Shown here piece after piece: positions 33,983 through 43,853 of a stretch of DNA of 64,000 bases. The first letter of the stretch is position 1, and each line of letters starts with the position of its first letter. The DNA is taken from positions 81,286-145,285 of the forward strand of contig NZ_LN879503.1 of assembly GCF_001499655.1 (NCBI RefSeq). The letters run 5' to 3'. The notes beneath the pieces were generated by a model. It was not told the DNA's origin. It worked only from the letters and a program-made list of their open reading frames with translations, and did not search any database. Source of the stretch: Candidatus Protochlamydia naegleriophila (GTDB taxonomy: Bacteria; Chlamydiota; Chlamydiia; Chlamydiales; Parachlamydiaceae). Position numbers and translations under genes: made by a program.

Positions 33983-34858
33983 ATGCTATTTCATAAAAAT
34001 TGGGCTGGGAAAATCGGAAAATCGAAAAAATTAAAAATGCATATTAGAGCATCATGGGTTCCCATACTGGGTTGTGGCTTCATTTTAGGTGTCATAAGTC
34101 AACATATTCAAACTTTTCGTGCATACACTGATAATATTATCAAAAAAATAGAAGTTGAAAAAACCTCAGTCTCTCATTTTCAATCGAAAGATGAAACCAA
34201 ATATCAAGCTGTAGTGAATCAACCTAAATCTTTTTTTCATGTCAACAGAACAGGTTACTCGTTGGCTTATGATGCCAGCCGTCGTAACCCACATTGGGTA
34301 TACGAGCATCTTTCAGCAGATAGTATCCAAGTGAACGCAAACCGCTCTCATGCTAATTTCAAGGAAGATGATAACATCCCTGCACATCTCAAGGCAACTT
34401 TGGTCGATTATAAGGGCTTTGGATTTGACCGTGGTCACATGGCACCAGCAGCTGATCATAGATCAAGTGAAAAAGCTATGTCTGATACATTCTTCATGAC
34501 TAATATGTGTCTCCAATGCCCAGAACTCAATCGGGGATATTGGTCTAAATTAGAAAAACACGTCAGGAATCTAACGCAAAAGTATAACAGCATACATGTA
34601 ATTACAGGACCACTTTATCTACCTTATCAAGAAGCTGATGGTAAACGCTATGTTAAATATCAAGTGATTGGTCCCAATAACGTTGCTGTGCCTACCCACT
34701 TCTTTAAGGTTTTAAACTTAGAGAAAAAACAGGGGAAATCGGTAAATATTGCCTATATTTTGCCGAATGAACGGATCGACTCTAATGTACCATTAGAGAA
34801 ATTCCAAACAACTGTTCAAAAAGTAGAGCAAGCGGCCGGAATTGTCTTTACAAATTAG
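33983..34858 (+). CDS. Membrane-anchored DNA/RNA non-specific endonuclease
   Basis: 291 residues. Residues 23-45 (WVPILGCGFILGVISQHIQT) form a signal anchor. The NUC (endonuclease NS, Serratia-type) fold follows: LAYDASRRNPHWVYEHL, DYKGFGFDRGHMAPAADH with catalytic His, FMTNMCLQCPELNRGYWSKLE with the metal-binding Asn and Glu, then VITGPLYLPYQ and VPTHFFKVL. It would degrade nucleic acid outside the cytoplasm, perhaps for nucleotide scavenging or within the host. Intact; the 5' homologue at 21942 is truncated. Confidence 0.88.
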   Translation: MLFHKNWAGKIGKSKKLKMHIRASWVPILGCGFILGVISQHIQTFRAYTDNIIKKIEVEKTSVSHFQSKDETKYQAVVNQPKSFFHVNRTGYSLAYDASRRNPHWVYEHLSADSIQVNANRSHANFKEDDNIPAHLKATLVDYKGFGFDRGHMAPAADHRSSEKAMSDTFFMTNMCLQCPELNRGYWSKLEKHVRNLTQKYNSIHVITGPLYLPYQEADGKRYVKYQVIGPNNVAVPTHFFKVLNLEKKQGKSVNIAYILPNERIDSNVPLEKFQTTVQKVEQAAGIVFTN

Positions 34859-35064
34859 AAATTTGATGACTATATCCGTATTCTGCTACCTTATTCAAAA
34901 GCTAAGCGGATTTCAGATTATGGCAAAAGAAACCCGCATACACGGAGAGAAACTCGCGCGCGTACGAGATAAACAAATTTTAACAATTAAACCAAGTAAA
35001 TTCAACATCATTTTCTTGTTGAAACTTCAAACTCTTTAATAACAACTAAAGTCATGTATTTACT
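34859..35064. other. Intergenic, nothing recognised
   Basis: About 200 bases between the nuclease gene and the convergent Sel1 gene. No gene, repeat or clear hairpin was recognised. Confidence 0.5.
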
Positions 35065-35871
35065 TTAACTTGATGGTTTTTCAGGCTCGGAAACACTATT
35101 TCTCCTTTTTAATTTTTCCAAGACTATAGGTGCTAATAAATTTCCATTCTTGGCACACTTTTCCAACCACTCTTTAGCTTTTACCTGGTTCTTTTTTGTT
35201 CCAATACCTTCCAAGTAGCATAGTGCTAGGTTACATGCAGATGGATTATGATTTTGCTTAGCTCCTTTTTCAAACCAATAAAAAGCATGTTCTTGATCTT
35301 GTCCCACACCATCACCAAAAAAGAACATCATTCCTAAATAAAATTGAGATTCAACACAGCCTTGTATGGCCGATTTTTTGAACCAGTAAGCCGCTTTCAA
35401 GAAATTTTGTGGAATAGCCTCCCCACATCCATCATAATACATTTTTCCTAAAGAAAACTGCGCTAATAGGTGATCTTGGTCTGCCGCATGCTCAAGCCAA
35501 AAGCGGGCTTTCTCATGGTTTACTTTGATCTTATTTGAATAGAGAATGTAGTTATCTGAATAGAGCATTCCCAACTGAAACTGTGACTCGCCATAACCTT
35601 GGCGTGCAGATTTTTCAAGCCAATGCATCGCTTGTTCAACATCATTTTTCTTTAAGTAAAGATGAGCTAAAACGCACTGCATTTTTTCGTCATCTTTCTC
35701 AGCAAAGTATTTTAATTCTTCAATGGCTTCGTCGTTATTTCCTTGTTCAATCTTTCTTAAAATACCTGCTCTTTTAATGCCTTCTTTTACACCATATTTA
35801 GATACTCCTTGAACTGATGAAAAATTTAGTAATGAAAGAGAAAAAAAAAGGAGAATAAAAAATTTAAACAT
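35065..35871 (-). CDS. Secreted Sel1-repeat protein
   Basis: 268 residues. A signal peptide (MFKFFILLFFSLSLLNFSSV) is followed by about five Sel1-like repeats of 36 residues, e.g. AMHWLEKSARQGYGESQFQL and GMLYSD, then AAYWFKKSAIQGCVESQFYL and GMMFFFGDG. Sel1 repeats are TPR-like solenoids that mediate protein interactions and are enriched in amoeba-associated bacteria. An exported adaptor or host-interaction role is likely. Complete, with a basic tail. Confidence 0.85.
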   Translation of the reverse strand: MFKFFILLFFSLSLLNFSSVQGVSKYGVKEGIKRAGILRKIEQGNNDEAIEELKYFAEKDDEKMQCVLAHLYLKKNDVEQAMHWLEKSARQGYGESQFQLGMLYSDNYILYSNKIKVNHEKARFWLEHAADQDHLLAQFSLGKMYYDGCGEAIPQNFLKAAYWFKKSAIQGCVESQFYLGMMFFFGDGVGQDQEHAFYWFEKGAKQNHNPSACNLALCYLEGIGTKKNQVKAKEWLEKCAKNGNLLAPIVLEKLKRRNSVSEPEKPSS

Positions 35872-36044
35872 GAACTGACCTGTGAGATTTTGGAAAGGAG
35901 ATTACCACAATAAATTTTTCCATCAAAAACATCTATAAATAACCTTCTCCTGATAATCGCCATTTGGGTAATTTTAGATTTGCAACCGTTGCAAATCTAA
36001 AAACCAACGTAGGTTGAATGACGTACTATGTTCCCATCAAAGGA

Positions 36045-36461
36045 TCAGGTTTCAGAAATTAAAACTGTCGCTTTTCCTGAAGAATAGACTGCATTTCCGG
36101 TTAATGTCATTTCCTTAACAGGAATAGGGTCGATTATGATGGTTACTTCTTGAGCATCTATCCAAGCAGCACAAGTTTTAGAATTTTCTGATTTTGTTAC
36201 TACCATAAAAACTTTTAAGACATATTTTTCTTTCTTTGGATCTAGTGTTAAGCTGTTAAAATGAACAGCAGTATTACTTGATAAACTTTTCAAGAGAATT
36301 GTTAATCGGCCATTCTGCTACACTTGTGATTGGCATTGAATTTTTCCTGACATAAAAGAATGAAATACATTTCCTTGTGTTGTCGAAGGAGTTTGAGATG
36401 TAAAAGAACTGGTGACAGTCAAGAAACAAGCTGCTAAGATAAATTGTCCAATTGATTTCAT
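36045..36461 (-). pseudogene. Small exported protein interrupted by an amber codon
   Basis: Starting at 36461 the frame reads MKSIGQFILAACFLTVTSSF, a signal peptide, then GNVFHSFMSGKIQCQSQV and TAG at codon 48 (36318-36320). It continues in the same frame QNGRLTILLKSLSSNTAVHF to NAVYSSGKATVLISET. A single point mutation therefore splits an otherwise intact 138-codon gene. The C-terminal part looks like beta-rich secreted sequence. Family unknown. Confidence 0.6.
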
Positions 36462-36504
36462 AAATTCTCCTATAGTGTGAAATTTATTCAGCTACAATGA
36501 TTTA

Positions 36505-36759
36505 ATGCCACTTACCAAAAGATCTAATACCACTATGACTCAGCTAGTTTTAAGTGTTCTCACAACATTTCCTTTGCTGCGATATTTTATCATTTCACTT
36601 CTTATCACTATTTGCATGCCGATCCTTATTGACTTCGCCCTGAATCAATTTCGAGATTTAAAAACTAAATTTGATGGAAATTATTTCAAAAGAAGAGTGA
36701 TTGTATTTACCATGACAATGGTCTCACTTATTGCTGTTGATTACTTCTTAAAATCCTGA
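36505..36759 (+). CDS. Small membrane protein
   Basis: 84 residues with two predicted membrane helices: TTFPLLRYFIISLLITICMP and VIVFTMTMVSLIAVDYFL. The ribosome-binding site is not convincing. The start is uncertain; MTQLVLSV further in is possible. Family not recognised. It diverges from the exported-protein gene at 36461. Confidence 0.45.
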   Translation: MPLTKRSNTTMTQLVLSVLTTFPLLRYFIISLLITICMPILIDFALNQFRDLKTKFDGNYFKRRVIVFTMTMVSLIAVDYFLKS

Positions 36760-36964
36760 TAATCTTTGCTTCAATGTCATTCATAAGTTATCAATCCATT
36801 TAATGAATCTTCCAAAATCTACTCGATTAATTTCTCACTGTACCGAGTTTTGCAGAGTGATTGGATTAGGCTTTTCCTCATTCCAGTGAAAAATAATTAA
36901 CATAAAAATTCAAAAGATGCTCTAATCACTCTGCCTTAAAAAGACAGAGTGGTTCAATCATAGA

Positions 36965-38296
36965 CTAAAACATTCCTTTTATAAAGAGATAGCCGACAAC
37001 AGCAGTCACCCCAAATGTAAAAGGAGTTCCTGTCATTAAAAATGCACATCCTGAAAGAATACCTAATACAGCTAATGGTAGATTAATCCGATCAGAAACG
37101 GCAGATACGTTTCTCAAAATATAAGAACAAGCAGCCAATGGATATTGAAGAATAGTCTTCCCAATATTCGAAATAACTTCGATAGTGTTCCAACCTAAAT
37201 TAGTGAAATTTTCCCAAAGAAAAGCGGCTGCTTCTCTAAAAGATTCTTTAATGGTACCCATGATAGTATCTTTGATTAGAAAGGGTAATTCCTTAACCTG
37301 TCCTTGAAAAGTTGAAATAGTTTCTTGCAATCCTTGGAAAGATGGTAATGTTTCGCTTACATTATGCAATGTTTCTTGGATTTGTGTGTTAACGTTTGTA
37401 GAAATCTCAGTTAACGCATTTTCTAAATTGGATATTACATGATGGTGCGGATATTCCAACGGCTCCTGACGCTTTATGCTTTCATATCGTTCCTCTATAA
37501 CTATCAGTTCCTCTGTTAATGCATGTAACTCATTAGAAAGATCAACTTGCTCCAATTCAATTTGAGAAGCTACGCGTCTTACATCGCCTATCTGTTCTTG
37601 TATTGCCTCATCAGTTAGAATTATTTCATCTACCTTTTGATTAATCGTTTTCAAATCTTCATTAAGCTCTTGAGCTAAACTTTGAGTTAATTCGACTTCA
37701 ACATGTAATTCTTGTAATTCAGATTGATGTTTATCTAAGAGGAGCATGTCTTGCTCGCTCCTTTGCAGCACTTCATGATATTGCTGCATAACTGAATCCT
37801 GTTCTCTTCGAATTTCAAGAAGCCTATCTTTCATATTTAGAGACCCTGATTCAAAATCTGGTATTGAGAATGTGCTTTCATTGTTAATAGAAGCCTCAAT
37901 CTGAGCTCGATCAGCCTCTAATTGAATAGCCGCTTCTAGATTAATCCTATTCTGAAATGCCTCGAATTTTTCGTCTGAAAACGGAAGGATTTCATCACCA
38001 AAACGCAGGCGAATGATTCTTAAAGCTTCGGCTGAACTTTTGTCATCCAAATCTTCTTCTCTATTTGACAAGTTAATATGCGATACTTGGGCTGCCCCAT
38101 CCCATATACGCTGCATAAGAGGCAATTCTTGAGATGGTGCGGGACCAGAAGAAGTATAAAGAGGTGCTTTTTCTCCGATTACACAGCCTTCTGAATGTAA
38201 AGTTAACAGATCAGTCGTAGGGTTCAAAGCTTCATCAACTATTTGTTGAAGCCCAAATAATAGCATCGCGCGGTTAGTGGGTATGTAAGTGTTCAT
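36965..38296 (-). CDS. Coiled-coil protein with C-terminal membrane segment
   Basis: 443 residues. Residues 110-270 are long coiled coil (RLLEIRREQDSVMQQYHEVL-like, LQELHVEVELTQSLAQELNE, LSNELHALTEELIVIEERYE). Residues 390-443 contain two close hydrophobic helices (LPLAVLGILSGCAFLMTG, FGVTAVVGYLFIKGMF), a bilobed hairpin like those of chlamydial inclusion-membrane proteins but at the C-terminus. It follows 38323-39465 by 26 bases in the same direction, so both are probably co-transcribed. No recognised family. Confidence 0.6.
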   Translation of the reverse strand: MNTYIPTNRAMLLFGLQQIVDEALNPTTDLLTLHSEGCVIGEKAPLYTSSGPAPSQELPLMQRIWDGAAQVSHINLSNREEDLDDKSSAEALRIIRLRFGDEILPFSDEKFEAFQNRINLEAAIQLEADRAQIEASINNESTFSIPDFESGSLNMKDRLLEIRREQDSVMQQYHEVLQRSEQDMLLLDKHQSELQELHVEVELTQSLAQELNEDLKTINQKVDEIILTDEAIQEQIGDVRRVASQIELEQVDLSNELHALTEELIVIEERYESIKRQEPLEYPHHHVISNLENALTEISTNVNTQIQETLHNVSETLPSFQGLQETISTFQGQVKELPFLIKDTIMGTIKESFREAAAFLWENFTNLGWNTIEVISNIGKTILQYPLAACSYILRNVSAVSDRINLPLAVLGILSGCAFLMTGTPFTFGVTAVVGYLFIKGMF

Positions 38297-38322
38297 TTCT
38301 TTCTCCTCTAATTATTTTACAT

Positions 38323-39465
38323 TTATCTTAAGTATTCTTCTTCAGGACGAATAAGACACCCATATCCGATTCGATACATTAATTGATCTAATCGCTTCTT
38401 TTCTGATATATTTGGATATTCCAAAGCTTCTTTTGCTATTAATTCCTCTAAATATTTAGCTCTTCCAATTGATAGAAAACTATCAGTCATACGCGTAAAA
38501 ATATTTTTTGAAGTAGTTGGTTTAGAAGAAAGATCCTCATGTGGGGGTGTTAGATCTGTAAACCAAGAAGGAAAACATTTGTTTGCTAGATAATTGGCTG
38601 TTCCCTTACAGTCTCTATAGGTTTGAATGGTACTATGATTAATAAATGCAATTTTCATTCTTTTTATCTCTTCATCTACTTTAGTTTGGATATTCAATAC
38701 TCTTAGTCGATCGCGTAGTACTTGTACCTCTGTTGTTCTTTCTTGTGTAACTTGTTCAATTCTTTCTTCAAGCACGTTTACCTGGACCTGAAGAACATCT
38801 TTTTCTCTTGTGACTTCCGCCAACCTACCTAGATTCATCAGAGACCAATCTCGAGATAAATTTAATTCTGTGGAAATATTATGAATATTTTCTTGCAAAT
38901 GAGTGTTATCCCGAACAAGGCAATTAACCCTTGCTGAGTACTCATTAATTTGTTCTGAAAGAATTTCCATATCGTGCTTTCGTTTTTCTGCTATTATTTC
39001 TAACTCAGAAAAAGCCAAAGCGTCTTGCTGTCTTTGAGTCGAGACTGTAGACTTAAAGTGATCAAAACTTTGCTCAAGTTTTTTTCTTTCTCTTCTCAAT
39101 GTCTTATTTTCATAAGAAAGATAAAATCTCCGTGTGCTGAGTTCTTTAATTTTTTTTTCTAATAAAAGGATTTGTGATTCATAATTAACAACTCCTTTTG
39201 TTTTTAAGCTAGCTTGCTGTTTAAGACGTTTGATAGTTTCTTGTGAATCTCTTAATTCTCTCGTTAGATTAAACAAACTTGTTTCACAGTTGTTGATTAC
39301 TTGCATAAACATTCTTGTAATAGTAACTGATTTTTCATCGTCTGAACTAGTAGATGAAATAATAGATCTTACATTTTTATAAATTTCAGAAAATGTAGGA
39401 TCTACATTTTGGCTTTCCGTTAATTGATGAGACGAATAAATAGAGCTTTGACTTTGAACGTACAT
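38323..39465 (-). CDS. Coiled-coil protein, 380 residues
   Basis: A serine-rich N-terminus (MYVQSQSSIYSSHQLTESQN) is followed by coiled coil from about 65 to 255 (LFNLTRELRDSQETIKRLKQ, LLLEKKIKELSTRRFYLSYE, LSEQINEYSARVNCLVRDNT). A helical C-terminal domain contains FPSWFTDLTPPHEDL. No membrane segment and no classical signal peptide. It is upstream of the membrane-anchored coiled-coil gene and may form a complex with it. Function unknown; chlamydia-type effector is a guess. Confidence 0.6.
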   Translation of the reverse strand: MYVQSQSSIYSSHQLTESQNVDPTFSEIYKNVRSIISSTSSDDEKSVTITRMFMQVINNCETSLFNLTRELRDSQETIKRLKQQASLKTKGVVNYESQILLLEKKIKELSTRRFYLSYENKTLRRERKKLEQSFDHFKSTVSTQRQQDALAFSELEIIAEKRKHDMEILSEQINEYSARVNCLVRDNTHLQENIHNISTELNLSRDWSLMNLGRLAEVTREKDVLQVQVNVLEERIEQVTQERTTEVQVLRDRLRVLNIQTKVDEEIKRMKIAFINHSTIQTYRDCKGTANYLANKCFPSWFTDLTPPHEDLSSKPTTSKNIFTRMTDSFLSIGRAKYLEELIAKEALEYPNISEKKRLDQLMYRIGYGCLIRPEEEYLR

Positions 39466-40419
39466 ACAAGATACCTCTTGTCGATTGGATTTAAAACCAC
39501 TTTTTAAATTTTTTCTTTCTTTTCTAAACTTTAACTAGACGCATCTGATGCATGATGTTTTTAATTTGATGGTGGGTTTTTACCACCAAAAAATTTGAGT
39601 TCGAACTGCTAATCATGATTTCTGCAGCTTGTTAAAGCAACAAATACATCCATATAGATGTATTTGTTCTATATTGATGTATATTTAGGAAATTGCTTAA
39701 ATAGCTTCAATATCAATTCAAGAGTCGAAACCATAAGTTTATAATCGTCTGACCAACAGTTGTTTATATAAATTCATATGATTTTTAAAATGGAAATCAC
39801 TTCAATTTTGTCGGATCAATATGTGAAAATCCCATGTCTTAAAAATTTCATAAGACCTTTTTCATCAATATGATAGGATTTATTGAAATCGATGAAATGA
39901 TGCGCAAAAACAAATCACTTCAGTATTAATGTATTTATAATTAAGATGTTTAAAACATCTCGAGCTTGATTTAAGCACCAAGAAAAGAAGAGACAAGCGT
40001 TGTTTGTAGGTTCTCAAACTTAGGTTTGTTATGGTTTGTAGTATTAGCACGCAAAACGTATCCGGCACTACACCTTGTTATGACTGTGGTTGACTAAAAC
40101 AGCTAAGCAATTGTCTCGAATTTATTAGAGAAATTTATAGGCTTGCTCGACTGTCCATTCAAGGGTGCAACATGATAGGCAAACGTTTATTCTTATACTT
40201 AGGAACGAGCCAAGATTCTTTGTTTTCGGATAAAAAATAATGCTAATCTTGCAGTGCTAGATAAGTTTAAGTCTTCTAATTTTAAGCTCAATTGGAGCTA
40301 ACATACACTATTCAGATGACAAACACTCTCCATTGATTCGCTCATAAGAAGATAAAGATTCAGGCCTTTAAAAATAGCGGCTAAGCTTATTCTCTTCTAT
40401 GGAGGGTCTCATTATGATT
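39466..40419. other. Gene-poor 950-base stretch
   Basis: No convincing gene on either strand. Short open frames lack codon bias and ribosome sites. It contains one hairpin (39639-39668) and is otherwise AT-rich non-coding or decayed sequence. Confidence 0.5.
39639..39668. terminator. Hairpin, possible terminator
   Basis: Perfect 12-bp arms aacaaatacatc / gatgtatttgtt with a 6-base loop. It lies upstream of the coiled-coil operon (which reads leftward), so it could end transcription from further right, or be an operator. Confidence 0.4.
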
Positions 40420-41564
40420 CTAAAGTTCAACCATATAAAGGTGAATGGGACTTTCACCTACAGAAAGAAGAGTAGATCTGAAGGTGTCGAGATTATGATC
40501 GTCCAAATAATCGCTGATATCAATTTCTCTAGATTCTGGGTAAGTAATTTCTTCTTTAGTTAATGACTGGTACATTTCATATGCTTTTAATCTATTTTTT
40601 CCCCTTTCTTCCTCTGCAAGCAACTTCAGGCGGTTTTCTTCAATAAGGCTTGGATCATCTTCTAATAACACATCCCCATGTACCTCGACCAGTTGTTGGA
40701 TTAACGATAGGTTTATAAGAAAGGTGTTTGCTAAACTGATATCCCGCTAACTCAAAAGCTAAGAAAAGTCGAAATTCTTCAATCTCTTGGTACATGAAAG
40801 TCAAATGAGAATTTTCGACCATAGCCTCACAAACAATTTGAGCTTCTTGCCATGAAAAGCCAGGCATTTCCAAAAAAATCGGTTGATGACCCCAACTTTC
40901 TAAGGTTCGCTTTAAAACAGAAAGGTCTTGAACATTTCATGCCCCGATTATTTAGGAGCATTGAATGAAATAACAGATTCTGAAATATTTACGCACATGC
41001 TAAGAAGTCAGACGAATCAAGAGTTAGGAAACATATGATTTCTATCTGATTGTAATAAAATAGAGTAGACAACAGGAGAAAAATCGTTAGGCAGGGAACA
41101 TTCTTTCTTCATTGCATCTGCAATCCCTTTATTAGCAGATGCACTCCAGGTTGTCTTTGCATAACAACAAATGAAATCTTGAAAAGCTTGTTTTTTTGCG
41201 TCTACTCTTCGACACTGAAAGTCCATTCTTGTAAATTAGCTTCCGCCTGATCACATGCTTTCTCAACAACACTTGTTCTGTAAATATTAAATATTTGATG
41301 AGCAAATACTTGATAATCTTTACTATCCGGCGAAGAGGGTAATTGGTTTCTATTTTCGCGAATTTTCTCAATAAAATAGGAATAATAATAGCTAGGTTCT
41401 TTACACTCTTCAATAAAGAATTGGTCTGTCTGATCAAGCATTCCATGACGATTAACCATTTCCGTTACCGCGCTTCCACCTCTGTTGGGCTGAGCAATAT
41501 CTTGAGAAATATTAGTATAGACCAACGACTGAACGGAAGAGAAACTAGTATCGAGATTAAGCAT
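40420..41564 (-). pseudogene. Hypothetical protein broken by several frameshifts
   Basis: Pieces in order: MLNLDTSFSSVQSLVYTNIS to EANLQEWTFSVEE (41564-41202), then in another frame KKQAFQDFICCYAKTTWSAS to LLQSDRNHMF (to about 41030), then SVLKRTLESWGHQPIFLEMP and GFSWQEAQIVCEAMVENSHL (from about 40935), then after a further shift VLLEDDPSLIEENRLKLLAE to the stop at 40420. The order is consistent with one original gene of about 380 codons. Family not recognised. Confidence 0.5.
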
Positions 41565-41780
41565 AATAATCGTTATACAAACTGTATTTTATAAAAATGT
41601 TAACTATTAACAAATTAATGACAATTACTAGTCAATAAATTAATTTCAACGTATTTCAAAGCCTCGTTGCAATTTAGCTCATTGACTAATTAATTTATGA
41701 AATTATTATATTTTGGTATACCCTAATAAAGTTTTACATCCATCAAAAGAAAATATAAACTGGTTCAATTAAAAAAATAA

Positions 41781-42875
41781 TCAATCGTCTATACTACAAA
41801 TTGATAAAGAATTCTTATCACTTAACAATCCCTCTTCATCAGACAGGCTATCATCTTGTGGCGATTCGGTCGTATTTACTGGGACGGGTGAATCTGATTG
41901 GTGAGCTGCTGTTGCCCACATACGAACAATGAAGCTATCGGATAAATCAGGCAAAAAGCCTTCATAAACCCTCAAATCTTTTAGCCCATCTAAAATAACT
42001 TTATTTTCTTCACATTCTTTATCTTTATTTCTTTTATCTTTTCTAAAGTTCCTATCATTGTTTTCGTATATTTTAAAAGCCTCTTGACCCACAAAATATG
42101 GGAAGCGCGTATTGCTTAGGAATAAAGTAATGGAGGGTTTCCATCCATAATAAAAATTCCCATGACACCCCCTATATTTGATATTCACATGATTGTGTGC
42201 ATCTTTGATAGCAGATATTCCTGCAGCACAGAGCTTGCAACATAATTTTGATATACCTAAATCTATTGTCAGTGGGTTGTTGTTTTTACTATAACCATAT
42301 GTTTTGTATAAAAACCTAAGTAACCTAATTTCTGCATGCAAATGCTCTTCATTTGATACGAAATTTATGTTGCCACTGCATAAATTTTTGATTGATTGTT
42401 GTGTGAAAATCCCTTCTCTTTCATTTGTACTTCTACGATAATCCTTCATTGATGAGACAAGTTTTTTAACATCTTTTTCTAGACGATTATTAATTTGCTT
42501 GCCAATCTTTACTTTTGATTTTTTATATTTGCCAATTAATAACTCACGAGCTTCTTTCCCGCTGATAATTCCTGTTTCTGCTTCAGGTTTCTTTATTCGA
42601 TTTAATTACTTAATTGTTTTACGCACACTTTTTTCTAAAGTACCTATTTTATTCGCTGTGAAATACCATTCGTCATTTACTAATGCAACTGCCACACAAT
42701 TCGTTCCATCACCATTAACAATGAGCCTAGCCAAGCTGTCTAATCTTCGTACACACTTGTCATAATCACGTATTTCCTGCTTCCCTTCTTCATCATTTGG
42801 ACGATCGAACTTTTCTAAATGAGTACCGAATGCCTGAAAGAAACTTTTACAATTTTCTGACATACTAACTGTCAT
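41781..42875 (-). pseudogene. Deaminase-fold protein (OTT_1508-like), one in-frame stop
   Basis: Two open frames, 42875-42606 and 42449-41781, are in the same phase and the codons between them are open, so a single TAA at codon 90 (42606-42608) interrupts a 364-codon gene. The first part has GTNCVAVALVNDEWYFTANK, the first strands of a cytidine-deaminase-type fold. The second has HLHAEIRLL (HAE, residues 180-182) and LGISKLCCKLCAAGISAI (CxxC, 213-216), the zinc ligands and catalytic Glu. The spacing and ISKLCC wording match the OTT_1508 deaminase family known from intracellular bacteria and fungi. It may be a nucleic-acid deaminase effector. Confidence 0.6.
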
Positions 42876-43059
42876 AACTTTTCCTCAAAAGATAAAATTT
42901 TGAACATAAAACATATTAATGTGATAATACTCGTGATTGCAACACTCAAGTAGATTTTAGAAATTACTCTTTCAACTTAGGTTCAAAAATGACATTTTAA
43001 AACCTTGGTGTCGAAATCGATGAGAGGAGTAGGGATAATGAAATTTGATGAATGATTTT

Positions 43060-43094
43060 GTAATGAGATGTGTAACCGTTACACACCTCATTAC
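43060..43094. promoter_or_regulatory. Partition palindrome site 1
   Basis: 35-bp palindrome with core tgtgtaaccgttacaca at 43069-43085, immediately downstream of the pgp6-like gene. One internal mismatch. The same core occurs three times upstream of parA. Confidence 0.7.
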
Positions 43095-43100
43095 AACTGA

Positions 43101-43853
43101 CTAGCCAATAGCTTTATCTAAAATTAACTTAAGAGATACTAATTCCAATCTATCTTCTTCCGATAAATCATCTTTACCTTCACATATCTGACTCAAAATT
43201 CCTTGTAGTGAACGAATTAATTTTGAGTTAGATTTTTGAGATGTACTTTTAGATGTCTTTACGGGTAGATCATTTTTAATTTTAGAAATGATATCATCAC
43301 TTTTGAGTTCTTTAGAAGAATTGATAATATCTAATTTTTTCTGAATATCACCTTCTCTAGATGCCAATATATAGGCTGCCTTCTGTGGAATGCATTGAAA
43401 TTTATTTTTAAATTCTTCATTGGGTAATTTAGTATAAAAATCAAAATACGCTAGTAAGTTGTATCCCGTCTTTCTAGAGCCTAAAGCCAAATCTAACCAT
43501 TTATTAAACGTGCCATCTTTATAGAACTTTAAGATCTCACGTACTTTAAAAATTCGTTCTCCAGCTAAGACAACCCCTTGCTTTTGAATCGCTTTGATTT
43601 CAGACGTGGCTCTCTTAATTTCATTAATATCAGCATCAAGTTCATTTGAGCTAATTTCTGGAAGAACCCCCTCTAAAAGTAATCCCTCAATTTGTTCTTC
43701 TTCTTCAGGCTCCAATTTATCAGAAAAATGAAAATTTCTTACGATAGCTGGTAAAGAGGAAGATTCAACATTTGGATTTACAGGCAAAACGTCGCTAAAC
43801 ATTTCATCGAAAGATAATTTCGCCTTATTTTTTAAATCACTAATTCCTGACAT
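43101..43853 (-). CDS. pGP6-D-like plasmid protein, probable partition partner
   Basis: The start at 43853 (MSGISDLKNKAKLSFDEMFS) has GGAGAAA upstream and overlaps the parA stop by 14 bases. Residues about 105-170 (KVREILKFYKDGTFNKWLDL, GSRKTGYNLLAYFDFY, QCIPQKAAYILASREGD) match the conserved part of pGP6-D of chlamydial plasmids. pGP6-D lies next to the ParA homologue pGP5-D in Chlamydia and acts in plasmid partition and stability. It is a natural candidate for the factor that binds the flanking palindromes. Confidence 0.8.
   Translation of the reverse strand: MSGISDLKNKAKLSFDEMFSDVLPVNPNVESSSLPAIVRNFHFSDKLEPEEEEQIEGLLLEGVLPEISSNELDADINEIKRATSEIKAIQKQGVVLAGERIFKVREILKFYKDGTFNKWLDLALGSRKTGYNLLAYFDFYTKLPNEEFKNKFQCIPQKAAYILASREGDIQKKLDIINSSKELKSDDIISKIKNDLPVKTSKSTSQKSNSKLIRSLQGILSQICEGKDDLSEEDRLELVSLKLILDKAIG

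Noticed and set aside
34842..35039. Open frame overlapping the end of the nuclease gene
   Set aside because: Starts inside the nuclease gene, lacks a ribosome site and resembles nothing.
39880..40068. 62-codon minus-strand open frame in the gene-poor stretch
   Set aside because: No ribosome-binding site, no family resemblance, odd composition; treated as chance.
43060..43094. Palindrome after the pgp6-like gene as terminator only
   Set aside because: It could act as a terminator, but the same core is repeated three times upstream of parA, so a shared protein-binding role explains more.
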